A stretch of DNA of 64,000 nucleotides, from NCBI GenBank assembly GCA_030586155.1, contig CP130741.1, forward strand, positions 1,668,680-1,732,679, given 5' to 3'. The DNA comes from Eubacteriaceae bacterium ES3. GTDB lineage: Bacteria > Bacillota > Clostridia > Eubacteriales > Eubacteriaceae. Below the pieces are notes generated by a model. That model saw only the letters and a list, made by a program, of their open reading frames with translations, ran no database searches and had not been told where the DNA came from. Position numbers and translations under genes: made by a program. Positions 45,688 through 54,004 of this stretch are shown piece after piece (positions within the stretch are counted from its first letter, which is position 1; each line of letters begins with the position of its first letter).

Positions 45688-46923
45688 ATGCTTTTTAATT
45701 ATACTATTGAAGGCTTTGAGACAATTCAACCACAAAATAGCTTTGCTTTTTCAAAAATTGTTTCTGATTTGACAGACTTATATAATTTATATGGTTATCA
45801 GCAAGTTTTTATACCAACATTCGAAGCCTATGACTTATATGTAGATGAAGATTCCATTCCCAGTGATGATTTATTTAAAATGATTAGCCACCATGGTAAG
45901 GTATTAGCACTTAAACCTGATGCTACGTTACCTATTACGCGAATGGCTGCTATTAATCATCCTAATCCCAGGGAAATTATAAAGTTCTCATATCAAACGA
46001 GTATTTATCGAAATTTCTCTGCTTCAGACAGCATTAAAAAAGAAATTAATCAAATCGGTATTGAATACTTTGGAAATGATAGTCCTGAATGTGATGGTGA
46101 AATAATTGGTCTCTCAATTTTATCTTTACTTACTGCCGGAATAAAAGACATTCATATTGACTTAGGACATGTTGGTTTTATAAACTGTCTTTTTGAGGAA
46201 TTGGATTTTTCACCAGAACAACAAAATACACTTTTTGAATATATTGAAAATAAAAACATTGGTGACATTACTGCTTTTCTGAAAGAAATGAAAATTGGCT
46301 CTGAACTCCGTGAAGTTATCACTAAGCTCCCCGTACTTTATGGAAAACCGAGTGATGTTATTAAAGACATGAAAGCAATATGTATCAACAAAAAAATGGA
46401 AGAAGTAGTTTTGAAAATTTCTGAAGTCTATAATCATTTGCAAACCATGGGTTTTGATCAATATATCAATTTTGATCTTGGATTTACCAATCAGATGAAT
46501 TACTATTCTGATACTATTTTCAAGGTTTATATCAACAATTGGGGTGAACCAGTTATCAGTGGAGGAAGATACAATAATCTTTCAGAAAAATTTGGTATAT
46601 CAAGACCAGCCTGCGGCTTTGCTCTTGATGTAATGAAAGTTTTAAATTATATGGACCAAAATAATATGTTGCCACAGAGTAACTTCCTTAGAACTATCAT
46701 TGTTTATGAACCCGAGCAAAAAAGCCAAGCTTACAAAATGGGATGCAAACTTAGAAATGATGGAAAAGTTGCAGAGCTTTTCATTGCGCAGAAAAATGTA
46801 TTGGGGCAGATAGAGTTTTTAAAATCAAATCCACTTTATCAGAATATAGAGGTTTTTTATCTAAAAAACAATGAACTTTTTGAGCTTGATGGTCAACAAT
46901 TTAAAAAACTTGAAAGAAGGTAA
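45688..46923 (+). CDS. hisZ: ATP phosphoribosyltransferase regulatory subunit HisZ
   Basis: 411 residues, a catalytically silent relative of histidyl-tRNA synthetase that activates the short form of HisG. It keeps the class II motifs (LKPDATLPITRM, SGGRYNNLS, CGFALDVMKV). AAGGAGGA precedes the ATG. First gene of the histidine operon; hisG begins 4 bases after its stop. Confidence 0.93.
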   Translation: MLFNYTIEGFETIQPQNSFAFSKIVSDLTDLYNLYGYQQVFIPTFEAYDLYVDEDSIPSDDLFKMISHHGKVLALKPDATLPITRMAAINHPNPREIIKFSYQTSIYRNFSASDSIKKEINQIGIEYFGNDSPECDGEIIGLSILSLLTAGIKDIHIDLGHVGFINCLFEELDFSPEQQNTLFEYIENKNIGDITAFLKEMKIGSELREVITKLPVLYGKPSDVIKDMKAICINKKMEEVVLKISEVYNHLQTMGFDQYINFDLGFTNQMNYYSDTIFKVYINNWGEPVISGGRYNNLSEKFGISRPACGFALDVMKVLNYMDQNNMLPQSNFLRTIIVYEPEQKSQAYKMGCKLRNDGKVAELFIAQKNVLGQIEFLKSNPLYQNIEVFYLKNNELFELDGQQFKKLERR

Positions 46924-46927
46924 AAAA

Positions 46928-47560
46928 ATGGCAATTAAATTTGCGCTTGCTAAGGGACGGGTTGCTAAAAAGGCAATTGAATTACTGATTGATCTGGGCT
47001 ATAAATTCAGTGACTATTCTGAAAAAAGCCGAAAACTGATTTTTGAAGACACTACTGGTGAAATTGCATTTTTTCTGGTAAAATCTCCTGATGTAGCAAC
47101 TTATGTTGAAAAGGGCGCTGCTGATATTGGAATTGTTGGAAAAGATGTCCTACTTGAACATCCCGCAAAAGTATATGAGATGCTAAATTTAAATATTGGG
47201 AAATGTCGAATGTGTGTCGCTGGTTATCAGAATCGTCCATTAGCTTATGGCAAAAAACTGGTAGTTGGAACAAAATATCCGGTGATTGCCAAAAATTATT
47301 TTCAGTCAAAAAAACAATTAGTTGATATAATTAAATTAAATGGATCTGTGGAGCTTGCACCAATTATTGGGCTCTCTGATTGTATTGTCGATATTGTTGA
47401 AAGTGGCAGTACATTAAAAGAAAATGGCCTTGCTGTTCTTGAGGAAATTTGTGAGATTAGTTCCCGACTGATTGTTAATCAGGTTAGCTTAAAAACAAAA
47501 AGAGAATCTATCGATCCAATCATCAAAGCGTTTGAAACACAGTTAACGACTGAAGTCTAG
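46928..47560 (+). CDS. hisG: ATP phosphoribosyltransferase HisG, short form
   Basis: 210 residues. It commits ATP and PRPP to histidine synthesis. The short form lacks the C-terminal histidine-binding domain and depends on HisZ, which is present. The PRPP loop is IVDIVESGSTLKENG. I start it at ATG 46928; the frame open from 46871 runs inside hisZ. Confidence 0.95.
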   Translation: MAIKFALAKGRVAKKAIELLIDLGYKFSDYSEKSRKLIFEDTTGEIAFFLVKSPDVATYVEKGAADIGIVGKDVLLEHPAKVYEMLNLNIGKCRMCVAGYQNRPLAYGKKLVVGTKYPVIAKNYFQSKKQLVDIIKLNGSVELAPIIGLSDCIVDIVESGSTLKENGLAVLEEICEISSRLIVNQVSLKTKRESIDPIIKAFETQLTTEV

Positions 47561-47571
47561 AAAGGACTGTT

Positions 47572-48852
47572 ATGAAACTCATTAATTATAAAAATAATCT
47601 AAATGTTAATACCATCTTAAAACGTGATGACGAAGATAAAGAAGACATCAGAAACGCGGTTCTGGAAATTCTTAAAGGTGTGAAAAGAGACGGAAATGCT
47701 GCACTCTTGTATTATACGAAAGCGCTTGATAAATGCGAACTTACAAGTTTAAAAGTCACATCTGAAGAAATTGAAGAAGCTTATGCTTCTGTTTCCCCAG
47801 ACCTAATAAAAATTATGGAAGAAGCAGCTTTAAATATCAGAAGTTTTCATGAAAAACAATTGGAAAAAACATGGACTTACTCTCCTCAGGCAGGTGTAAC
47901 ACTTGGTCAGCATATTACTCCCCTTGAAAGAGTCGGTTTATATGTTCCGGGTGGCAAGGCTACTTATCCCTCGACTGTTTTGATGGATGCTATTCCAGCT
48001 CTGGTTGCTGGTGTTGAATCGCTTGCTATGGTAACACCACCAGATAAAAACGGGCTAATAAATCCAAACATTTTAGCTGCGGCTAAAATAGCTGGCGTGA
48101 CAGAAATCTACAAGATTGGCGGTGCTCAGGCTGTAGCTGCACTAGCATATGGAACGGAAACGATAAAACCGGTAAATAAAATTGTTGGTCCTGGTAATAT
48201 TTATGTTGCAACTGCAAAAAAAGAAGTATTTGGGACAGTTGATATCGATATGATAGCAGGCCCCAGTGAAGTGTTGATTATTGCTGATGAAAATGCTAAT
48301 CCGGTTTTTATTGCTGCCGACATGTTATCACAAGCTGAGCACGATGAAATGGCTATGTCTGTCCTTGTTACGCCTTCAGAAAAATTAGGTCGGGCAGTAA
48401 TAGAAGAAGTATATCGACAAATCAGCGAAGACCTTAATAGAAAAGAAATTGCGAAGCAATCAGTAGATGAATTTGGCTTTGTATTTGTAGTTAACGATAT
48501 GGATGAAGCATTTGAATTATCAAATGAAATTGCTCCGGAACATCTTGAACTGATGATCAATAATCCTATGGACACGTTGGAAAAGGTACGCAATGCCGGC
48601 GCCATTTTTATGGGGGCTTATAGTCCTGAACCCTTGGGTGATTACTTTGCTGGTCCTAATCATACACTACCAACTTCAGGGACAGCAAAATTCTCTTCTC
48701 CACTTGGCGTCTATGATTTCTTAAAGAAATCCAGTATCCTTTCCTATGATGCTGAATCTCTTCAAGAAATATCGCAAAGAATCGCTGCATTTGCCCGCTC
48801 TGAAGGCCTGGATGCTCATGCTAAAGCTGTTGAAAGGCGGTTTGAAAACTAA
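47572..48852 (+). CDS. hisD: Histidinol dehydrogenase HisD
   Basis: 426 residues. It oxidises histidinol to histidine in two NAD-dependent steps. YVPGGKATYPSTVLM, AGPSEVLIIAD and the zinc-site SQAEHDE are the expected motifs. Its stop overlaps the hisC start by one base. Confidence 0.95.
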   Translation: MKLINYKNNLNVNTILKRDDEDKEDIRNAVLEILKGVKRDGNAALLYYTKALDKCELTSLKVTSEEIEEAYASVSPDLIKIMEEAALNIRSFHEKQLEKTWTYSPQAGVTLGQHITPLERVGLYVPGGKATYPSTVLMDAIPALVAGVESLAMVTPPDKNGLINPNILAAAKIAGVTEIYKIGGAQAVAALAYGTETIKPVNKIVGPGNIYVATAKKEVFGTVDIDMIAGPSEVLIIADENANPVFIAADMLSQAEHDEMAMSVLVTPSEKLGRAVIEEVYRQISEDLNRKEIAKQSVDEFGFVFVVNDMDEAFELSNEIAPEHLELMINNPMDTLEKVRNAGAIFMGAYSPEPLGDYFAGPNHTLPTSGTAKFSSPLGVYDFLKKSSILSYDAESLQEISQRIAAFARSEGLDAHAKAVERRFEN

Positions 48853-49916
48853 TGAAAAATTTTACACGCGAAAATATTAAAAAGCTGGTTGCATATAAAG
48901 TTGATGCTCCACAATATGAAATAATTGTTAATGCAAATGAAAGCGCTTATGATTTTCCGATGATTTTGAAACGACAATTTTGCGATGAAATCTGCAATAC
49001 CGATTTAAATCGCTATCCGGAAGCCTGTTTTCCCGAGTTGCTTGAAGCACTGTCGGAATATACAGGCGTCCCTACTGATGGGATTATATGTGGGTCAGGG
49101 TCCGATGAAGTGATTGCTCAAATTAATCAGGCCTTTATCGATCCTGGAGATGTAATTGTTTCACATTCACCTTCTTTTAGTATGTATGAAATCTGGTCCT
49201 CGATTGCCAATGCAAATTATGTTCCCGTTCCTGACTTGGACGGACATATCCCGGATCTTAAAGGTATTATTGAAAAAGCTAATGAAATGGATGCTAAAAT
49301 AATATATTTATGTAATCCCAATAATCCAACTGGATATGTATTCTCACGTAAGCAGATTATTAAAGTATTAGATTCGGTATCATCACTGGTTATTCTTGAT
49401 GAAGCCTATATTGAGTTTTTCGGTGAATCGTCAGTTGACTTATTAGATAGTTATCCTAATCTGATGATTTTAAGAACCTTTTCAAAAGCTTTCGGACTAG
49501 CAGGAATTCGATGCGGTTATGCCCTCGGAAGCAGAGAAATTATTGATGTTCTTTATAAGGTTAAAGGCCCATATAACCTTAATGTCATGACTCAAAAAAT
49601 TGCTGTCATCGCTTTAAAAAATCGCGGAAAAATTTTATCACACCTTGATGAAATTCGTTCTGAACGAGACTTTATTAAAGCGGAGTTGGAAGCACTCAAT
49701 TCCTTTAAAATATACCCATCTGGCTCTAATTTTATTTTCTTTGAGACACCATTGGCTGAAAAAATATACCAGGAACTTTTAGAAAACAATATACTAATCA
49801 AGTGGTTTAAAGACACCAGCAGACATCCTGGAAGTATCCGGTTTTCAATAGGAAAACCGCAGGAAAATAAACAAATCCTTTCAATTATTAAAAAGGTTGT
49901 GGAAAATAATGCGTAA
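48852..49916 (+). CDS. hisC: Histidinol-phosphate aminotransferase HisC
   Basis: 354 residues, PLP-dependent. Motifs are NANESAYDFP, CNPNNPTG and RTFSKAFGLAGIRCGY with the PLP lysine. Its end overlaps hisB by 8 bases. Confidence 0.95.
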   Translation: MKNFTRENIKKLVAYKVDAPQYEIIVNANESAYDFPMILKRQFCDEICNTDLNRYPEACFPELLEALSEYTGVPTDGIICGSGSDEVIAQINQAFIDPGDVIVSHSPSFSMYEIWSSIANANYVPVPDLDGHIPDLKGIIEKANEMDAKIIYLCNPNNPTGYVFSRKQIIKVLDSVSSLVILDEAYIEFFGESSVDLLDSYPNLMILRTFSKAFGLAGIRCGYALGSREIIDVLYKVKGPYNLNVMTQKIAVIALKNRGKILSHLDEIRSERDFIKAELEALNSFKIYPSGSNFIFFETPLAEKIYQELLENNILIKWFKDTSRHPGSIRFSIGKPQENKQILSIIKKVVENNA

Positions 49917-50493
49917 AATAAGTTTGCAAAGAGAAACGGCAGAAACTCAAATAAGTTTGACATTAAATCTTGATGGTACAGGAATAAGTAATATATCTAC
50001 TGGAAGTGGTTTTTTTGATCACATGCTGATTCTTTTCTCTAAGCATGGGCGTTTTGATCTGACTATCAATGCTCAGGGAGATAATGTTGACAACCATCAC
50101 GTTATAGAAGATATTGGCATTTTATTAGGTAAAGCCTTTTATGAAGCGCTTGGTGAAAAAAAAGGTATTAACCGATATGCTTTTTCTTTTACTCCTATGG
50201 ATGAAGCTTTATGTCGAATCTGTATAGACATCAGCGGCCGAAGCTATCTAGTTTTCGATGTTAATCTTGAACGCGAATTCATTGGTGACTTTGAGACTGA
50301 AATGCTGGAAGAATTTTTTGTCGCTTTTACCTCTAATAGTAAAATTACACTTCATATACAGTCTTTGTATGGTAAAAACAATCATCATATTGTTGAGGGA
50401 ATCTTTAAAGGTTTTGGTCGAACGTTAAATCAGGCTTGTGCTATTGGTGAATTCACAAATGAAATACCTTCGACTAAAGGGATTATTGAATAA
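49909..50493 (+). CDS. hisB: Imidazoleglycerol-phosphate dehydratase HisB
   Basis: 194 residues, single-function form. The manganese ligands are in GFFDHML, DNHHVIEDIG and KNNHHIVEGIFK. I start it at ATG 49909 inside the end of hisC; the ATG at 49897 has poorer context. Confidence 0.95.
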   Translation: MRKISLQRETAETQISLTLNLDGTGISNISTGSGFFDHMLILFSKHGRFDLTINAQGDNVDNHHVIEDIGILLGKAFYEALGEKKGINRYAFSFTPMDEALCRICIDISGRSYLVFDVNLEREFIGDFETEMLEEFFVAFTSNSKITLHIQSLYGKNNHHIVEGIFKGFGRTLNQACAIGEFTNEIPSTKGIIE

Positions 50494-50504
50494 AGGAGTT
50501 AATA

Positions 50505-51113
50505 ATGATAGCTATTGTAGATTATGATGTAGGAAATTTAAAAAATGTCTATACTGCCCTAAAAGATGTCGAACTTGATGGCATCATTACACGGGATAAA
50601 AATATTTTAAATGATGCAGATGCAATTATTCTTCCAGGTGTAGGTGCATTTTCTGATGCTATGGAAAAACTAAAAGAATTTGATTTAGTTGAAAGCTTAA
50701 ATCAAAATGTAAAAAAAGGAAAATTACTGTTGGGAATCTGTCTCGGAATGCAGCTTCTTTTTGATAAAAGTTATGAAGATGGTGAGTTTTCAGGATTATC
50801 CTATATTCCCGGTGAAATTGTTAGATTTCCCCAATCAGAACTAAAGATACCGCATATGGGATGGAACAATTTAATCAAAAACGTTGATTCTCCCTTACTT
50901 AATCAGATTGGAACTGACGACTATGTCTATTTTGTTCACTCTTATTATGCGGATCCACTTGATTTTAATGATGTGATCGCTTATGCTGAATATGGAGTCA
51001 AAGTTCCTGGCATTGTACAAAAAAACAATGTAATTGGGATGCAATTTCATCCAGAAAAAAGTGCCAGAGTTGGAAAACAATTACTGACTAATTTAAAGGA
51101 GATGATAAAATGA
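50505..51113 (+). CDS. hisH: Imidazole glycerol phosphate synthase glutaminase subunit HisH
   Basis: 202 residues. It feeds ammonia to HisF. The catalytic Cys is in GICLGMQLLF; His and Glu are in MQFHPEKS. AAGGAG precedes the ATG; the end overlaps hisA by 4 bases. Confidence 0.95.
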   Translation: MIAIVDYDVGNLKNVYTALKDVELDGIITRDKNILNDADAIILPGVGAFSDAMEKLKEFDLVESLNQNVKKGKLLLGICLGMQLLFDKSYEDGEFSGLSYIPGEIVRFPQSELKIPHMGWNNLIKNVDSPLLNQIGTDDYVYFVHSYYADPLDFNDVIAYAEYGVKVPGIVQKNNVIGMQFHPEKSARVGKQLLTNLKEMIK

Positions 51114-51835
51114 TCATATTTCCAGCAATTGATTTAAAAAACGGAAAATGCGTTAGACTACTTCAAGGTCAAAAGGATGCAGAAACAGTATACTTTAATG
51201 ACCCCATTGAAGTAGCCCTTAAATGGCAGTCGAAAGGTGCGGAATATCTTCATCTGGTAGACCTTGATGGAGCATTTGATGGCGCACCTAAAAACAAAAC
51301 GCTTATCAAAAACATTGTTGATGCTCTTGATATACCTGTAGAACTAGGTGGCGGGATAAGAACTTTGGATATTGCTAAAGACTATATTGACGCTGGAGTA
51401 AGCCGGATCATTATTGGAACACAAGCAGTAAAAGACTTATCTTTTATTGAAGCTCTTTTATCACTCTACGATGAAAAGGTATGTGTTTCCATTGATGCTA
51501 AAAACGGTTTAGTCTGTACTGAAGGTTGGGTTGAAAGTAGTAATCTGGAAGCTCTGGAGTTAGCTGCAAGCCTTGAAAGACTCGGTTTGTCAACCTTAGT
51601 TTATACTGATATCTCAAAAGATGGAATGATGTCTGGACCGAATTTTGAAATGCTTGAGGTTCTAAATAATCATTTAAATATCGATATTATAGCCTCTGGT
51701 GGTATTTCATCGACTTCTGATGTGTTAAAAGCTAAAGAAATGAATCTATATGGTGCGATTATTGGCAAAGCACTTTATGAAGAAACGATTGATTTGGAAA
51801 AATTGTTAAAAGAGGATTTAAAAAATGCTAACTAA
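51110..51835 (+). CDS. hisA: ProFAR isomerase HisA
   Basis: 241 residues, TIM barrel. [14 protein letters not shown] holds the first catalytic Asp and YTDISKDGM the second; GGGIR and ASGGIS bind phosphate. The end overlaps hisF by 11 bases. Confidence 0.95.
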   Translation: MIIFPAIDLKNGKCVRLLQGQKDAETVYFNDPIEVALKWQSKGAEYLHLVDLDGAFDGAPKNKTLIKNIVDALDIPVELGGGIRTLDIAKDYIDAGVSRIIIGTQAVKDLSFIEALLSLYDEKVCVSIDAKNGLVCTEGWVESSNLEALELAASLERLGLSTLVYTDISKDGMMSGPNFEMLEVLNNHLNIDIIASGGISSTSDVLKAKEMNLYGAIIGKALYEETIDLEKLLKEDLKNAN

Positions 51836-52583
51836 ACGAATTATTCCCTGTCTTGATGTCGATCATGGACGGGTTGTTAAAGGGAAAAAATTTAAAGATA
51901 TTCAGGATGTAGCGGATCCGGTCGAACTTGGTAAATATTATTCCGATCAAGGAGCTGATGAACTTGTTTTTTATGACATAACTGCTTCTAGTGAAGAACG
52001 TGATATTTTTATTCACATAGTTGAAAAAGTTGCTGAAGCTATCCGTATTCCATTCACTATAGGTGGAGGAATAAGTCGCGTTGAGGATTTTAGGAAAGTA
52101 CTGATGGCAGGTGCTGATAAAGTATCAGTTAACTCAGCTGCTGTTAAAAATCCTCAGTTAATAAAAGAAGCGGCACTAAAATTTGGTGCTCAGTGTGTGG
52201 TTTTATCGATTGATGCCAAACGTAATCAGACAGGTTCCTGGGATGTTTATGTTAAAGGTGGACGTGAAAATACTGGGATTGATGCAATAGAATGGGCTAA
52301 ACAAGGGCAGGATTTGGGTGCAGGTGAAATTTGTATCAATTCGATTGATGCAGACGGTATAAAAAAAGGATATGATATTGAACTCAATCAAAAACTATCC
52401 AGCCTTTTAACTATTCCTGTTATAGCTTCAGGTGGGGCTGGGAAAATGGAAGATTTTTCTGAAGTCTTAAAGGCTGGAGCAGATGCGGCATTAGCAGCTT
52501 CAGTTTTTCATTATAAAGAAATTCCTATCCCTGATTTGAAGAAATTTCTTTCGGCCGAAGGTATTTTTATGAGAAAGGTTTAA
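51825..52583 (+). CDS. hisF: Imidazole glycerol phosphate synthase cyclase subunit HisF
   Basis: 252 residues, TIM barrel. [14 protein letters not shown] and INSIDADG carry the catalytic Asp residues. With HisH it makes IGP and AICAR. Confidence 0.95.
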   Translation: MLTKRIIPCLDVDHGRVVKGKKFKDIQDVADPVELGKYYSDQGADELVFYDITASSEERDIFIHIVEKVAEAIRIPFTIGGGISRVEDFRKVLMAGADKVSVNSAAVKNPQLIKEAALKFGAQCVVLSIDAKRNQTGSWDVYVKGGRENTGIDAIEWAKQGQDLGAGEICINSIDADGIKKGYDIELNQKLSSLLTIPVIASGGAGKMEDFSEVLKAGADAALAASVFHYKEIPIPDLKKFLSAEGIFMRKV

Positions 52584-52585
52584 AA

Positions 52586-53209
52586 ATGGATTTTAACAAT
52601 ATTAAATTTAATGAAGCCGGTCTTATACCGGCGATTGTACAAGATTATCACACTCGCGAAGTTCTGATGATGGCCTGGATGAATGAAGAAACCCTTAAAA
52701 TGAGTGTCGATTCTGGAATAGCTACTTTCTATAGTCGCAGCCGTCAAGAAGTTTGGATAAAAGGTGAAACTTCAGGAAATAAACAGCATATTATTAGTAT
52801 TGAATATGACTGTGATGGAGACACACTCTTACTCCAAGTCGTCCCTGATGGACCAGCTTGCCACACAGGAAGTATTTCATGTTTCTATAGGACTTTAAAA
52901 AATAACACGGATCTCAATAAAGGAAATGTGGACATTTTATTCAATTTAGTAAGATTACTCGAAGATCGTCGTGAAAATCCTAAGGAAGGCTCTTATACTA
53001 ACTACCTTTTTGAAAAGGGTGTCGATAAGATATGTAAAAAAATTGGTGAAGAAGCTGCTGAAACAATTATTGCTGCCAAAAATAACGATCCTATTGAACT
53101 GACTTATGAGGCATCAGATTTAATTTATCATCTACTTGTTCTTATGAATAATCAGGATGTCGCTCTTGATTCTATTTTTGAAGAGTTAACGAAACGTCAT
53201 CAAAAATAA
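52586..53209 (+). CDS. hisI: Bifunctional phosphoribosyl-AMP cyclohydrolase/phosphoribosyl-ATP pyrophosphatase HisIE
   Basis: 207 residues. The N-terminal HisI part (about 1-110) has the metal-binding DYDCDGD region and the CHTGSISC motif. The C-terminal HisE part (about 115-207) has [15 protein letters not shown]. Last gene of the operon, which thereby lacks only hisN/HolPase. Confidence 0.95.
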   Translation: MDFNNIKFNEAGLIPAIVQDYHTREVLMMAWMNEETLKMSVDSGIATFYSRSRQEVWIKGETSGNKQHIISIEYDCDGDTLLLQVVPDGPACHTGSISCFYRTLKNNTDLNKGNVDILFNLVRLLEDRRENPKEGSYTNYLFEKGVDKICKKIGEEAAETIIAAKNNDPIELTYEASDLIYHLLVLMNNQDVALDSIFEELTKRHQK

Positions 53210-53286
53210 TTCTGAATTAATTCTTAAATAGGAGTCATTGAGCTCCGTTCAAAGTAATTCTAAAGGTTAGAATTTTATTATATAGG

Positions 53287-53312
53287 TGAGATTTAAATAT
53301 CTCTCCTTTTTC
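53287..53312 (+). terminator. Terminator of the histidine operon
   Basis: GGTGAGAT-ttaa-ATCTCTCC-like stem followed by TTTTTCTTTT, about 75 bases after the hisI stop. The stretch 53210-53286 before it holds nothing I recognise. Confidence 0.65.
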
Positions 53313-53361
53313 TTTTCATTCCTAATATAAAAAAGCAACGAAGAATATTCGTTGTTTTTTA

Positions 53362-53390
53362 TTGCATTATTTTATCATTTATTGTATAAT
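53362..53390 (+). promoter_or_regulatory. Promoter of the Moco-like RNA
   Basis: TTGCAT (53362-53367), 17 bases, TATAAT (53385-53390). The predicted start near 53397 coincides with the 5' side of the RNA's closing stem. Confidence 0.65.
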
Positions 53391-53394
53391 TAAC

Positions 53395-53510
53395 TAACCT
53401 GAAGTTTATCTTTCTAAGGCTTGCTATGAAAGTAAAACCGTTAGGGTGTAATCGGAAACGATTATATCTCCCATTGTGGAAAGGGTCAAAAGGTTAATAA
53501 CCTTATTTTT
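53395..53510 (+). ncRNA. Moco-riboswitch-like RNA with no gene behind it
   Basis: The middle reads AGGG, a hairpin TGTAATCG-GAAA-CGATTATA, then CTCCC and TGGAAAGG. This is the order remembered for the 3' half of the E. coli moaA molybdenum-cofactor RNA (AGGGCGAAG ... CTTCGCCTCCC ... TGGAAAGG). TAACCT (53395-53400) can pair with AGGTTA (53491-53496) as closing stem. That same 3' strand can instead form AAGGTT-AAT-AACCTT followed by ATTTTT, a terminator, so a switch is readable. No plus-strand gene of notable size follows before 58809. Similarity is from memory and only partial on the 5' side. Confidence 0.5.
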
Positions 53511-53534
53511 CGTGCATTTAGAAAAATGCAGATT

Positions 53535-53567
53535 AAAAAGACCATTCTTCCCAGGAGTGGTCTTTTT
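53535..53567. terminator. Strong bidirectional terminator
   Basis: AAAAAGACCA and TGGTCTTTTT (10 bp) around a 13-base loop, with T-rich flanks on both strands. It ends the Moco-like RNA transcript and probably the convergent moaD transcript. Confidence 0.8.
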
Positions 53568-53585
53568 ATTTTTCCCGTCCTTGAA

Positions 53586-53603
53586 TCTATTTATTTGTAA
53601 CCA
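53586..53603 (-). repeat. 18-base repeat of the aor leader, downstream copy
   Basis: TCTATTTATTTGTAACCA occurs here and at 55821-55838, where (minus strand) it lies directly before the ribosome-binding site of the aor gene. Here it lies past the moaD stop and could be a relic of a duplicated leader. Confidence 0.5.
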
Positions 53604-53632
53604 CAATAATGATAAAGGACATCCCTTTTAGG

Positions 53633-53667
53633 TCAGAGTTGGACTAACCAACCAGCTCTGTTTTTTT
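53633..53667 (+). terminator. Second plus-strand terminator
   Basis: CAGAG-TTGG with CCAA-CCAG-CTCTG followed by TTTTTTT. It faces the plus strand although no plus-strand gene lies before it except the RNA at 53395, so it may be a back-up terminator. Confidence 0.6.
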
Positions 53668-53691
53668 GTACCTTAAATTAGATTTATCTAA

Positions 53692-53928
53692 TTAACCGCC
53701 AGCTACAGGTGGGAAGATTGCCAGGTAGCCATCCTCTTTGATTGGCACTTTAAGCATATTCTCAACTTTTCCATCGACTCCATCGACGATCAGTGCAGCA
53801 ATCTCAGGTGCAGTAATTCCCAGTGAATCTATAACATTTTGAGCAGTCATTCCAGGTTTGTATTCCATTTCCACAACCTTACCTCTTCCCACTCTGAATG
53901 TAGCAAATAGTTTAACAGTGATCGCCAT
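53692..53928 (-). CDS. MoaD/ThiS-family sulfur carrier protein
   Basis: 78 residues with a ubiquitin-like fold and a C-terminal Gly-Gly (PPVAGG) at the thiocarboxylation site. MoaD delivers sulfur for molybdopterin, the cofactor also used with tungsten. It lies 76 bases after the aldehyde oxidoreductase gene on the same strand; such pairs are common for tungsten AORs, so a dedicated cofactor role is inferred. Confidence 0.88.
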   Translation of the reverse strand: MAITVKLFATFRVGRGKVVEMEYKPGMTAQNVIDSLGITAPEIAALIVDGVDGKVENMLKVPIKEDGYLAIFPPVAGG

Positions 53929-54004
53929 AATTCCTCCTTCAACATCGATATTTAGAATTATTTATACCCGAAAAAAAGGGACGAAAACTCGCCCCTTAAA
54001 ATTC

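Noticed and set aside
48201-48605. A 134-codon minus-strand frame inside hisD
   Set aside because: Antisense shadow of the conserved HisD sequence, Ser/Ile-rich, without a start signal.
49592-49963. A 123-codon minus-strand frame across hisC and hisB
   Set aside because: Antisense shadow; both sense genes are clear and overlapping.
53424-53606. A 60-codon minus-strand frame in the hisI-moaD gap
   Set aside because: It overlaps the Moco-like RNA and two terminator hairpins, lacks a ribosome-binding site and has low-complexity sequence.
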